From assembly GCA_018376535.1 (NCBI GenBank), contig JAHABC010000001.1, forward strand, positions 1 to 64,000: a stretch of 64,000 bases of DNA. Reading direction: 5' to 3'. Below the pieces are notes generated by a model. The model was not told the DNA's origin, did no database searches, and saw only the letters and a list, made by a program, of their open reading frames with translations. Within the stretch, counting starts at the first letter, position 1, and the number at the start of each line of letters is the position of its first letter. The DNA is from Ruminococcus sp. GTDB taxonomy: Bacteria; Bacillota; Clostridia; Oscillospirales; Ruminococcaceae. The position numbers and the translations under genes are program-made. This document shows positions 8,154 to 17,185 of the stretch, in pieces.

Positions 8154-9077
8154 CTACTTTGATAAAAATAGTTTATCTATAGTACTTTCAAGCTCATCTA
8201 GGAACATACTATCATAAGATGTGAAGTTATAGGTCTTTGGATATATAAACACATCTTTAATAGTGGATAGCTTATCACGGCAAGGAATTTGTACCAAATT
8301 GTATCTATTTAAAACCTGTTGTGGCAATGGAGATACCCACATATAAGTATTTTCCACGGAGGTTAAGATATCAAATTGACTACCTCTTTCGCAAACGTAT
8401 ATTCTATTTCTATCAGTAGAATGAGCATTTACATAGTTATCAGAAAGGTATGGAACAGAGTTGTCACCATGCACTATCTCAGTATATATTGAAAGTTCAT
8501 CTGTAGATACTTTATAATTTTTTGCTAATGGGTGATTTTTGGATACTAATATCATATATTGAAATTCACAAAGAGTTCTATACTTTATCTTTTTTTCATT
8601 CAATAAGGATATAAAATATTCCTCATATAGTTCATCATAGCGAATTATTCCAAGATTATATTCACATTCAATAATGTTGTTAATAGCCTCCATGGAGTTG
8701 GTTTCTTTTAAATAGATATCCAACTTTTTAGAAGAATCTAACTTATTCAAAAATTGTGTAAATACATAGGTTATATAAGAGGCTCTTGGTATGGATATGC
8801 TAAAAGATACTGTTTCTGTACTAACAGTCTTGTATAACTTTTCCATCTTTTCAATTTGAACTAGTACTGCTTTAGCATACTCAAGAAATTCAGCACCCTT
8901 GACAGTAGGAACTACTCCTCTAGCTGAACGTTTAAATATAACTATACCCATTTCACTTTCAATTTCTTTAATAGCCTTACTTAAGTTAGGTTGTCCCATA
9001 AATAACGCCGATGCAGCTTTAGTAATAGAACCAATCCTTTCGACTTCTACCAAGTAACGAAGATGTTGCAAATTCAA
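8154..9077 (-). CDS. LysR-family transcriptional regulator
   Basis: 307 aa with the classical N-terminal winged HTH: LRYLVEVERIGSITKAASAL, then QPNLSKAIKEIE and FKRSARGVVPTVKG. The rest is an effector-binding domain of usual length. The start codon is TTG at 9077 behind AAAGGAAGTG; the nearer ATG runs into a stop after two codons. The gene sits between the hydrogenase operon and adhE, so a role in fermentation genes is possible but only by position. The effector is unknown. It is probably transcribed separately, because a hairpin separates it from adhE. Confidence 0.88.
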   Translation of the reverse strand: MNLQHLRYLVEVERIGSITKAASALFMGQPNLSKAIKEIESEMGIVIFKRSARGVVPTVKGAEFLEYAKAVLVQIEKMEKLYKTVSTETVSFSISIPRASYITYVFTQFLNKLDSSKKLDIYLKETNSMEAINNIIECEYNLGIIRYDELYEEYFISLLNEKKIKYRTLCEFQYMILVSKNHPLAKNYKVSTDELSIYTEIVHGDNSVPYLSDNYVNAHSTDRNRIYVCERGSQFDILTSVENTYMWVSPLPQQVLNRYNLVQIPCRDKLSTIKDVFIYPKTYNFTSYDSMFLDELESTIDKLFLSK

Positions 9078-9118
9078 AAAAACATCACTTCCTTTAACGA
9101 AATACTAGAGTAATATAC

Positions 9119-9154
9119 AATTTGCGTAGTCCACAAATTAAGACTACGCAAATT
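9119..9154. terminator. hairpin terminator between adhE and lysR
   Basis: A 13-bp perfect stem (AATTTGCGTAGTC / GACTACGCAAATT) with a 10-base loop. The U-tract is better on the plus strand (TTTTTATTTAT) than on the minus strand, where it ends adhE transcripts. Confidence 0.75.
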
Positions 9155-9185
9155 TTTATTTATACTATTTAAGAATAAACTTTAA

Positions 9186-11858
9186 TTATTCTTCAACAAA
9201 GCCTTCACCATAGTAAGCTAGTTTGTATAGATGCTTTAACTCGCCAACTCTAGGAAGTCTTGGGTTAGCAGTAGTACATTGGTCACCGAATGCCTTATAT
9301 GCAAGTTCATCAAGAGCAGCATTGTAAGTGTTTTCATCGATAGCAGTCTTTGGCCATTGAACGTTTGCTTCCTTAATGGATAGTGGAACGTTAACCTTAC
9401 CCATTAGTTCACGAACTGCATTAGCTAGAGCCTTAACGCCTTCTTGGTTAGTAGCAGTAGCTGGAACTAAACCTAACATAACAGCTATTTCCTTGAAACG
9501 CTCTGGAGCGATATAGTGGTCATACTTTGGCCAAGCAGCAAACTTAGTTGGAGTAGTTTCACCATTGTACTCAATAACGTGTGGTAGTAGGTAAGCGTTA
9601 GCTAGACCGTGTGGAATATGGAACTCACCACCTAGCTTATGTGCTAGTGAGTGGTTAACACCTAAGAATGCATTTGTAAATGCCATACCAGCGATACAAG
9701 AAGCATTGTGCATCTTCTCTCTTGCTAGAGGGTCAGCAGTAGCATATGATTCTGGTAGATACTTAAATACTAACTTAATAGCATGTAAAGCCATAGCATC
9801 TGTATAGTCATTTGCTAGAGTAGAAACGTAAGCCTCAATTGCGTGAGTTAATACGTCAAGACCTGTAAATGCAACAGAAGTTCTAGGTAGAGTCATTACG
9901 AATTGTGGGTCAATGATAGCAATATCTGGAGTTAGCTCGTAGTCAGCTAGAGGATACTTCATGTTGTTAGCCTTATCAGAGATAACTGCAAATGAAGTAA
10001 CTTCAGAACCAGTACCAGAAGTAGTTGGAATAGCTACTAACTTAGCCTTCTTACCCATCTTAGGGAACTTGTAAACTCTCTTACGGATATCTAAGAACTT
10101 TTGAGCCATGCCGATAAAGTCAGCATCTGGATTTTCATAGAATAACCACATACCCTTTGCAGCGTCGATTGCAGAACCACCACCAAGTGCTACGATAGTA
10201 TCAGGTTGGAAACGGTTCATAACCTCAACACCTTTTCTAAGTGTAGTTAGGTCTGGGTCTGGTTCAACTTCGCTGAATACTTCGATAACTGGTCTAGTAG
10301 CATTCTTATCTAGTTGATATAGAACCTTTTCAACGAAATGGAATTGTACCATACCAGGGTCAGCAACTATCATAACTCTGTGAATATCAGGCATCTTAGC
10401 TAGATATTGAACAGAACCTGGTTCAAAATAAATCTTTTCTGGAACTTTAAACCACTGCATATTTAATCTCCTCTTAGCTACTTTCTTCTTATTGATTAAG
10501 TTCTTAACAGTAACGTTCTCTGAAATAGAGTTCTTACCATATGAACCACAACCTAGTGTTAGTGATGGAGCCATAGAGTTATAAACGTCACCGATAGCAC
10601 CAAATGATGCAGGTGAATTAACTACTATACGGCTAGCCTTCATAACTTCGCCATATTGTTCAATTATAGCTTCGTTAGAGGAATGAATTACTGCTGTATG
10701 ACCAGCACCGTGCTTTAACATTTCTTCACAAAGTTCAAAAGCGTGTTCAGTAGTATCGGACTTAACTACTGCAAGTACAGGAGAAAGTTTCTCTAAAGCT
10801 AATGGACAGATATTAGCATCTGTAGTAGGTAATTCAACACAAAGAACCTTAGTTTCCTTAGGAATAGTAATACCAGCCTTTTCAGCAATTTGCCATGGAT
10901 ATTGACCAACTACCCAAGGTTGAACAGCCATCTTTTCAACGTTAATAACAACGTCTTGAATCTTCTTTACTTCATCTGGCTTAGCAAAGTAACAGCCTTG
11001 TTCCTTCATGAATGCTGTAGCCTCATCATAAACTTCAGTATCGATGATAGCAGCTTGTTCAGAAGCACAAATCATACCATTGTCGAAAGACTTAGAAAGT
11101 AGTAAGTCATTTACTGCTTGCTTAATCTTAGCAGTCTTTTCGATGTAGCATGGAGTGTTACCAGGACCAACGCCAAGTGCAGGTTTACCAGCAGAATAAG
11201 CAGCCTTAACCATTCCAGGACCACCAGTAGCTAAGATAGTAGCAACGTCTGGGTGATTCATTAAGAAACCTGTAGCATCAATAGATGGCTTTTCAATCCA
11301 TTGGATACAGTTTTCAGGAGCACCAGCCTTAATAGCAGCATCTCTTACGATTTCAGCAGCTCTTACAGAACACTTTTGTGCATTTGGGTGGAAACCAAAG
11401 ATGATTGGGTTTCTAGTCTTAACACAGCTTATAGCCTTGAACATTGTAGTAGATGTTGGGTTAGTTACAGGTGTAACACCAGCTACTATACCAATAGGTT
11501 CAGCTATTTCTAGATAGCTTTCATTTTCATTATCTTCAATAATACCAACTGTTTTCTCATACTTAATTGAGTGCCAGATGTATTCAGTAGAGAAGATATT
11601 CTTAGTAACCTTATCTTCAAAGATACCTCTACCAGTTTCTTCAACTGCTAGTTTAGCTAGTTCCATTTGAGCAGATAGACCAGCTAAAGCCATAGCCTTA
11701 GTAATCTTATTAATCTGTTCTTGGTCTAACTTCATGTACTCATCAAGAGCAACCTTAGCCTTAGCGACAAGGCTATCAACCATAGTTTTGATTTCTGCTT
11801 TCTTTTCTTCTTCAGTCATTTCAACAGTAGTAACTGCCTTTTCTTTTTTTTCACTCAT
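9186..11858 (-). CDS. adhE: bifunctional acetaldehyde-CoA/alcohol dehydrogenase
   Basis: 890 aa, full length for AdhE. The N-terminal aldehyde dehydrogenase half (about 1-450) contains the catalytic-cysteine motif SFDNGMICASEQ and ends near VKNLINKKKVAKRR. The C-terminal iron alcohol dehydrogenase half begins at MQWFKVPEKIYFEPGS and has GGGSAIDAAKGMW and iron-ligand histidines in HAIEAY, HSLAHKLGGEFHIPHG. It converts acetyl-CoA to acetaldehyde and ethanol, oxidising two NADH, and usually forms spirosome filaments. It follows rex by 80 bases with no terminator between, so rex and adhE are probably one operon. The start is behind AGGAGGAG. Confidence 0.96.
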   Translation of the reverse strand: MSEKKEKAVTTVEMTEEEKKAEIKTMVDSLVAKAKVALDEYMKLDQEQINKITKAMALAGLSAQMELAKLAVEETGRGIFEDKVTKNIFSTEYIWHSIKYEKTVGIIEDNENESYLEIAEPIGIVAGVTPVTNPTSTTMFKAISCVKTRNPIIFGFHPNAQKCSVRAAEIVRDAAIKAGAPENCIQWIEKPSIDATGFLMNHPDVATILATGGPGMVKAAYSAGKPALGVGPGNTPCYIEKTAKIKQAVNDLLLSKSFDNGMICASEQAAIIDTEVYDEATAFMKEQGCYFAKPDEVKKIQDVVINVEKMAVQPWVVGQYPWQIAEKAGITIPKETKVLCVELPTTDANICPLALEKLSPVLAVVKSDTTEHAFELCEEMLKHGAGHTAVIHSSNEAIIEQYGEVMKASRIVVNSPASFGAIGDVYNSMAPSLTLGCGSYGKNSISENVTVKNLINKKKVAKRRLNMQWFKVPEKIYFEPGSVQYLAKMPDIHRVMIVADPGMVQFHFVEKVLYQLDKNATRPVIEVFSEVEPDPDLTTLRKGVEVMNRFQPDTIVALGGGSAIDAAKGMWLFYENPDADFIGMAQKFLDIRKRVYKFPKMGKKAKLVAIPTTSGTGSEVTSFAVISDKANNMKYPLADYELTPDIAIIDPQFVMTLPRTSVAFTGLDVLTHAIEAYVSTLANDYTDAMALHAIKLVFKYLPESYATADPLAREKMHNASCIAGMAFTNAFLGVNHSLAHKLGGEFHIPHGLANAYLLPHVIEYNGETTPTKFAAWPKYDHYIAPERFKEIAVMLGLVPATATNQEGVKALANAVRELMGKVNVPLSIKEANVQWPKTAIDENTYNAALDELAYKAFGDQCTTANPRLPRVGELKHLYKLAYYGEGFVEE

Positions 11859-11938
11859 TGGAAAAACTCCTCCTGATTTATTATTTTTAGATAAAAATAA
11901 ACCTAATAAAATTACGTCAACACCTAAAATGAAAGAAC

Positions 11939-12586
11939 TTATTCTGTCAAACCTTCTTCAAGATGCTTAGATAGAAATGCTAACGATACAGCCATATTCT
12001 CATTATGAACCAATATATTCTTTGGTACTTTAAGATGTGCAGGTGCAAAGTTCCAAATTGCTAATATACCACTTTGAACCAATCTATTGCAAACCATTTG
12101 AGCATTTTGCATTGGCACTGTAATTATACCTATTTTAACTCCCAGTTTACTGCATATCTTTTCAATATCATCCAAATGAAAGATGTGTTTGCCATTAATA
12201 TCCAAAGAAACCACTTTAGGATTTATGTCAAAACCAGCGACTATATTAAGACCATACTCCTCAAAGCCTCTATAAGAAAGTAACGCACTTCCAAGTTGAC
12301 CTACACCGACCAACACAGCGTTTTTCGGGTTATTGTAGCCTAAGAAGTCTTCAATATCGGCAATAAGGACATCAGTTTCATAACCCGTTTTAGGTCTGCC
12401 ACCGAAGTTACTAACCGAAGCGAAATCCTTTCTAACTTGAACCTCATTAAAGCGAAGCTCATCAGCAATAACACGAGCGGAAATGTTTTTAATATTTTCC
12501 TGTTGCTTTGCTTTCAGGCAATTCAAATACATAGGAAGTCGTTGTATGGTTGCTTTGGATACTGCACTAGCAGATTTATCGGCCAC
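11939..12586 (-). CDS. rex: redox-sensing transcriptional repressor Rex
   Basis: 215 aa. The N-terminal winged helix contains AKQQENIKNISARVIADEL and VQVRKDFASVSNFGGRPKTGY. The Rossmann domain has VLVGVGQLGSALLSY and FDINP. Rex leaves DNA when NADH is high, so NADH-consuming fermentation genes are derepressed. The start codon is GTG at 12586 behind GGGAGGTG. The promoter at 12652-12680 is consensus, with an operator-like repeat at its start point (see next entry). The adjacent adhE and the divergent hyd and nfn genes are the expected targets. Confidence 0.95.
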   Translation of the reverse strand: MADKSASAVSKATIQRLPMYLNCLKAKQQENIKNISARVIADELRFNEVQVRKDFASVSNFGGRPKTGYETDVLIADIEDFLGYNNPKNAVLVGVGQLGSALLSYRGFEEYGLNIVAGFDINPKVVSLDINGKHIFHLDDIEKICSKLGVKIGIITVPMQNAQMVCNRLVQSGILAIWNFAPAHLKVPKNILVHNENMAVSLAFLSKHLEEGLTE

Positions 12587-12629
12587 CGTTCACACCTCCC
12601 ACTATACAACAAATAACCATCATTTTTAA

Positions 12630-12680
12630 TTGATAATTATTTATTGATTTCATTATAACAGATTATAATATGCTTGTCAA
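12630..12680 (-). promoter_or_regulatory. rex promoter with candidate Rex autoregulatory site
   Basis: On the minus strand a perfect TTGACA (12680-12675), a 17-base spacer and TATAAT (12657-12652). Overlapping the expected start point, 12630-12647 reads TTGATAA-TTAT-TTATTGA on the plus strand. One half-site matches the clostridial Rex half-site TTGTTAA at six of seven bases; the other is weaker. The position fits autorepression. The remainder of the 12587-12822 gap is AT-rich with nothing else recognised. Confidence 0.6.
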
Positions 12681-12822
12681 TACTTTTTTATCAATATTTT
12701 TTTATTAATTAAAATTTCACAATTTCTTTAAAAAAACAAATTTTGGTTTAACTTTTTTGTGCGATTGTTTATTTTATATGCAATTATATTATTATCATAA
12801 TATATATACTATATTCCAAATG

Positions 12823-13656
12823 TTAAGAATTTATATTCTCACGCAACATTTGGATTTCTTTTTTATATCCATCGGCATCGTTAGGAGTTTCTAAGCAGAA
12901 TGGCAAACCTTGTAGTAATGGGTGATTAACAATCTTAAACATTGCAGATAGTCCTATGTTACCATTACCAATAGTTTCATGTCTATCCTTGTGACTGCCC
13001 ATAGCATTTTTGCTATCGTTTAGATGTATAGCCTTTAATCTATCTAAACCTATAACGCTATTGAACTCCTTAAGAACGCCATCAAGATTGTTTACTATAT
13101 CGTACCCAGCATCAAAGATATGACAAGTATCTAAACACACGCCTATTTTATTTTTTAGTTCAACCTTATCGATAATAGCTTGAAGTTCTTGAAATGAACG
13201 TCCTATTTCCGTGCCTTTACCTGCCATAGTTTCTAATAACACGATTGTACTTTGATTTTCTGTCAAACTTTTATTTAACATATCAGCAATTTGATTAATT
13301 CCAATATCTACACCTTGTCCAGTATGGCTTCCTGGGTGAAAGTTATAGTAGTTATTTGGAATGTATTCCATTCGTGATAGGTCATCTTTAAAGATTTTTA
13401 AAGCAAAGTTTCTAGTATTCTCATCGGCTGAGCATGGATTTAATGTGTATGGTGCATGAGCAATAATCTTACCAAAGTTATTCTGTTGCATTAGATTAAC
13501 AAAGGCTTTTGTATCATTTTCATCTATTTTTTTAGCGTTTGCACCTCTAGGATTTCTAGTAAAGAACTGTAGAGTATCCGCACCCAACTTTAGAGCATCT
13601 TTGCCCATCTTTTCAAAGCCACCCGATACCGATAAGTGACAACCTAAATATATCAT
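12823..13656 (-). CDS. nfo: deoxyribonuclease IV (apurinic/apyrimidinic endonuclease)
   Basis: 277 aa, TIM-barrel endonuclease IV. Motifs are [16 protein letters not shown] at the N-terminus, [75 protein letters not shown] and FCLETPND, which provide the zinc ligands. It cleaves 5' of abasic sites in base-excision repair. It is the last gene of a three-gene minus-strand run, 24 bases after the IMPACT-family gene. Confidence 0.95.
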   Translation of the reverse strand: MIYLGCHLSVSGGFEKMGKDALKLGADTLQFFTRNPRGANAKKIDENDTKAFVNLMQQNNFGKIIAHAPYTLNPCSADENTRNFALKIFKDDLSRMEYIPNNYYNFHPGSHTGQGVDIGINQIADMLNKSLTENQSTIVLLETMAGKGTEIGRSFQELQAIIDKVELKNKIGVCLDTCHIFDAGYDIVNNLDGVLKEFNSVIGLDRLKAIHLNDSKNAMGSHKDRHETIGNGNIGLSAMFKIVNHPLLQGLPFCLETPNDADGYKKEIQMLRENINS

Positions 13657-13680
13657 AAAAAAACTCCTTACATATTTAAA

Positions 13681-14301
13681 TTAGTTAAAATCCATGAACA
13701 TCTCTTGTGATTTCTCAACTACAATAGAACCATTAGATACATCTATTAACTTTTTATTAAGTTCTTCAAAACGTTCTACCTTTACTAATAGAGTTATAGT
13801 CACACAGTTAGAAAAGTTAGTATCTAAGATTTTTATATCAAAGTTAGGAAGTATATAGTTTACCTTGCCATACAAAGTATAATCCATGGAAAACTTTAGT
13901 TGATAGCAACTACACATATCCATAATAGATGCACTATCCACGGCTATAGACGTTGCATGAGAATATGCTCTAACTAGACCTCCACCACCTAATAAGATAC
14001 CTCCAAAGTATCTAGTTACCACGCAACATATGTCGGTTAGACCTCTTTTTTTAAGAACGTCTAATACAGGAACTCCAGCAGTACCTTGAGGTTCGCCATC
14101 ATCGGAATAACGAACAATGTTATCATCTCTTAAAATGTACGCATATACGTTATGAGTGGCTTTTCTATGTTTAGATTTAATCTCATTTATAAAAGCAACA
14201 GCCTCATCGTTAGTAGTAACTGGTGCAAGATATCCTATAAATTCGGAGTGTTTTTCTATAAAAGATGCCTCTGCTCTATCTTTTATGGTTAAATATCCCA
14301 T
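13681..14301 (-). CDS. YigZ/IMPACT-family protein
   Basis: 206 aa. The N-terminal UPF0029 (IMPACT) domain contains KHRKATHNVYAYI, DDGEPQGTAGVPVLDVL, and VVTRYFGGILLGGGGLVRAYS; the C-terminal about 70 residues correspond to DUF1949. This is the usual bacterial two-domain form. The biochemical role is not established; links to translation control are known for eukaryotic IMPACT only. It is probably cotranscribed with nfo and the upstream ATPase-domain gene. Confidence 0.9.
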   Translation of the reverse strand: MGYLTIKDRAEASFIEKHSEFIGYLAPVTTNDEAVAFINEIKSKHRKATHNVYAYILRDDNIVRYSDDGEPQGTAGVPVLDVLKKRGLTDICCVVTRYFGGILLGGGGLVRAYSHATSIAVDSASIMDMCSCYQLKFSMDYTLYGKVNYILPNFDIKILDTNFSNCVTITLLVKVERFEELNKKLIDVSNGSIVVEKSQEMFMDFN

Positions 14302-14326
14302 TTTGGATTACTCCTTTCATATAAGA

Positions 14327-14755
14327 TTATTTAAAAATCATGGTAACAGTAGTACCAACATCAACTGTAGATTGAATATCTATATAGTCTGAGTACTTTG
14401 CCATATTGGAAAGTCCTTGACCAGCACCGAAACCTTTTTTATGCATAGAACTATCTTTAGGTATAGTAGTATAGCCGTTCTGCATAGCCTCCTCGATATT
14501 TTCAATTCCATGACCAGTATCTTTAAGAATAACTGTTATAGTTTTAGCATCATCTACATACACTTCTACAGTTCCACCGTTAGCATGAATAATCATATTT
14601 ATTTCGCCCTCGTATAGTGCAAGAGAACATCTTCTAATAGTTTCAGGATTGATATGCAACTTTTCTAAATGGTTGCTAACGTCCTCGGATACATCTCCAG
14701 CAGATATTAAATCCAAGGCATTTATATTATAGTTTAACTTTAACAATTCGTTCAT
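14327..14755 (-). CDS. HATPase-domain protein, anti-sigma-factor (RsbW/SpoIIAB) type
   Basis: 142 aa from the ATG at 14755, which follows AAAGGAATG; an earlier in-frame start at 14839 lacks a ribosome site. It is a single GHKL ATPase domain with ALYEGEINMIIHANGG (N-box), ILKDTGHGIENIEEAM (G1-box) and GFGAGQGLSNMAKYSD (G2-box). Such small proteins act as serine kinases and anti-sigma factors, and in clostridia relatives often occur in hydrogenase-linked regulatory clusters. No anti-anti-sigma partner is adjacent. It leads an operon with the IMPACT-family gene and nfo. Confidence 0.8.
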   Translation of the reverse strand: MNELLKLNYNINALDLISAGDVSEDVSNHLEKLHINPETIRRCSLALYEGEINMIIHANGGTVEVYVDDAKTITVILKDTGHGIENIEEAMQNGYTTIPKDSSMHKKGFGAGQGLSNMAKYSDYIDIQSTVDVGTTVTMIFK

Positions 14756-14928
14756 AGGTATACATTCCTTTCGTAGTATATAGTTAATTATATCATAAGT
14801 TTGAGTTATAATCAACAAAATGTTATTAATTTGTATCAATAATATATATACTATGATTGCATATAGTTATAGTACAAAAACTTCCAAACTACTTCTTCTA
14901 TTATTTGAAAAAAAATATATTTTAGTAC

Positions 14929-14957
14929 TTGACTTTTTTTTCACTTTATGATATAAT
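14929..14957 (+). promoter_or_regulatory. sigma-A promoter of rpmE
   Basis: TTGACT (14929-14934), a 17-base spacer and TATAAT (14952-14957). The leader of about 85 bases contains the direct repeat GTCTAAAG at 14973 and 14988. The ribosome site GAGG lies before the ATG at 15049. Confidence 0.85.
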
Positions 14958-15048
14958 TTAATACTGTAATCAGTCTAAAGTACTACTGTCTAAAGAATTT
15001 GATGGGCTACTTGATTAACATACTTTACTATGAAATGAGGTGTAACAT

Positions 15049-15249
15049 ATGCAAAAGGGAATTCACCCAAATTTTGAAAAGACAACTATCACTTGTGCTT
15101 GTGGTAACGTAATCGAAACTCGTTCCACTAAGAAGGATATCAAGGTTGAAATCTGTTCAAAGTGCCACCCATTCTTCACAGGTAAGCAAAAACTTGTTGA
15201 TACTGGTGGTCGTGTTGATAGATTTAAAAAGCGTTTCAACAGAGGTTAA
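15049..15249 (+). CDS. rpmE: 50S ribosomal protein L31 (zinc-binding form)
   Basis: 66 aa. [20 protein letters not shown] is typical of L31. The four cysteines (CAC near residue 16, then CSKC near 37-40) make it the zinc-containing C+ form. [20 protein letters not shown] is the conserved C-terminal segment. It is a monocistronic gene with its own near-consensus promoter and a strong terminator. Confidence 0.97.
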   Translation: MQKGIHPNFEKTTITCACGNVIETRSTKKDIKVEICSKCHPFFTGKQKLVDTGGRVDRFKKRFNRG

Positions 15250-15261
15250 TCTGTTATGTTT

Positions 15262-15291
15262 AAGTGGATTTCTTTTTAAAGAAGTCCACTT
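15262..15291 (+). terminator. Rho-independent terminator of rpmE
   Basis: Stem AAGTGGATTTC pairing with GAAGTCCACTT (one G-T pair) closed by an AT loop and followed by TTTGTTATAC. Confidence 0.85.
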
Positions 15292-15311
15292 TTGTTATAC
15301 GTTGTATAAAA

Positions 15312-15337
15312 TAACTTCCTTGATATCAAGGAAGTTA
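15312..15337. terminator. bidirectional terminator, 26-bp perfect palindrome (recQ end)
   Basis: TAACTTCCTTGAT and its exact complement form a perfect palindrome, with T6 on the plus side and TTTTAT on the minus side. The recQ stop codon (15335) lies inside the stem. Confidence 0.85.
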
Positions 15338-17146
15338 CTTTTTTATATCTTTGAACTTTTTAATCTCTTTGATAAAAGTTTCACCATACTTTTCCATTTT
15401 CACTTCACCAACTCCAGATACCTTTAAAAATTCGCTTTTGGTAGTCGGAAGTTTTAAGCACATATCTTTTAGAGTGGCATCGGAAAATACTATATACGCT
15501 GGAATACTCTGCACACTGGCTATGTTCTGACGCACCGACTTTAATATATTAAACAGTTCCTTATTAACTTTGATATCCATATTTGCAGATTTATTCTTAT
15601 CTTTACTTTTTAGAACTTTCATATATACTTTAATATCGCCTCGCAAAATCCCTACAGATTGCCTAGTTAGTTTTAAATACGCAGATTTTTCATCACTTTG
15701 ATTTAAATACTTATGCAATACTAAATGGTTTGTAACATCACGAATATACATATCGGAACATTCTTTCATAATTCCATATGTAGATATCTTATCATAACCA
15801 CTATCCAAAATCATTTTGGATTTACTTCCTTTTAGAATAGCACTCAAAACGGCTACGCTAACCTGTTGATTGGTTCTATATACACATGATAGTATCTTTT
15901 GACTATCTATAGTAATATCTTTATCCTCATAGTTAGATAGACAGTTACTACAGTTTAAACAAGATGTCATACCCTTATCGCCAAAATACTTTAAAATGTA
16001 AGACCTCAAGCAAGTGGTTATGGTACAATAGAACGTCATATATTTAAGTAATTCTCTTTCTTGATTTTTAATCTTAGCCATAACATCTGGAGGAATTTCG
16101 TCATTTTCAGACTGTTCTATTAAAAATCTATTTAGAGAAACATCGGAGGCACTATATAAAAGTATACATTCAGCAGGTTCGCCATCACGACCAGCCCTAC
16201 CAGCCTCTTGATAGTAACTTTCTATATTTTTAGGCATATTGTAATGCACTACATATGATACATTAGATTTATCTATTCCCATGCCAAAAGCATTAGTAGC
16301 TACAATAATATCGCATTTATCGTATATAAAGCAATTTTGACTATATAATCTTTCTTGATTGGTCAACCCTGCATGATATCTTAAAGCATTAAAGCCCTCA
16401 TCTTGTAACTTTTGACAAACTTCCTCAACATTTTTTCTAGTACCACAATAGACTATTCCACACTTTCCCTTGTTCCTTTGAACTATCTTCAATAGAGCTG
16501 AAAACTTATCTTTAGGGTGTTGAACCTCAAAGTACAAATTTTTTCTATCGAAACCAGTAGTAATAATGTACGGATTGTTCAACTTTAAAATGTTAGATAT
16601 ATCTTGTTTTACTTTACTAGTGGCAGTGGCAGTAAAACTAGATATTATTGGTCTGCTTTTGAACTTCGATACAAAATCTACTATTTTTAAGTAGCTTGGT
16701 CGGAAATCGTGTCCCCATTGCGATACACAATGAGCCTCATCTATAGTAATCATGCTGACTTCATTAAATGCGATTATATTCATAATATCATGAGTTTCTA
16801 ACCTTTCAGGAGCGACATATATTATTTTAAAATATCCTTGCGAAGCTAATCTTAATGCCTTTTGATATTCACTAAAAGTCATGGAACTATTCAAATAGAC
16901 GGCTTTTATACCACTATCATTTAAAGCATTGACTTGGTCTTTCATTAAAGAAATCAATGGTGATATTACTATAGTCATACCTTTTAACATCAAAGCGGGT
17001 ACTTGATAACACAAAGATTTTCCAGCACCTGTTGGCATTATAGCTAAAATATCTCTACCTTTTAGAATATTATCAATTATTTCTTCTTGACCTTTTCTAA
17101 AAGTGGAATATCCAAAGTATTCTTTTAATACTTCATACTTATCCAT
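15335..17146 (-). CDS. recQ: ATP-dependent DNA helicase RecQ
   Basis: 603 aa. Helicase motifs are MPTGAGKSLCYQVPAL (Walker A), TIDEAHCVSQWGHDFRPSY (DEAH box plus aromatic-rich loop), SFTATAT, and YYQEAGRAGRDGEP (motif VI). A zinc-binding set of cysteines lies near CLRSYILKYFGDKG and CLNCSNC, followed by the RQC winged helix, and a C-terminal HRDC domain of about 75 residues. It unwinds DNA 3' to 5' in recombination and repair. It is the last gene of the thyX-to-recQ series. Confidence 0.96.
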   Translation of the reverse strand: MDKYEVLKEYFGYSTFRKGQEEIIDNILKGRDILAIMPTGAGKSLCYQVPALMLKGMTIVISPLISLMKDQVNALNDSGIKAVYLNSSMTFSEYQKALRLASQGYFKIIYVAPERLETHDIMNIIAFNEVSMITIDEAHCVSQWGHDFRPSYLKIVDFVSKFKSRPIISSFTATATSKVKQDISNILKLNNPYIITTGFDRKNLYFEVQHPKDKFSALLKIVQRNKGKCGIVYCGTRKNVEEVCQKLQDEGFNALRYHAGLTNQERLYSQNCFIYDKCDIIVATNAFGMGIDKSNVSYVVHYNMPKNIESYYQEAGRAGRDGEPAECILLYSASDVSLNRFLIEQSENDEIPPDVMAKIKNQERELLKYMTFYCTITTCLRSYILKYFGDKGMTSCLNCSNCLSNYEDKDITIDSQKILSCVYRTNQQVSVAVLSAILKGSKSKMILDSGYDKISTYGIMKECSDMYIRDVTNHLVLHKYLNQSDEKSAYLKLTRQSVGILRGDIKVYMKVLKSKDKNKSANMDIKVNKELFNILKSVRQNIASVQSIPAYIVFSDATLKDMCLKLPTTKSEFLKVSGVGEVKMEKYGETFIKEIKKFKDIKK

Positions 17147-17185
17147 AGTAAATCAAGCACCACCTTTAATAGTTTATACTTATAG

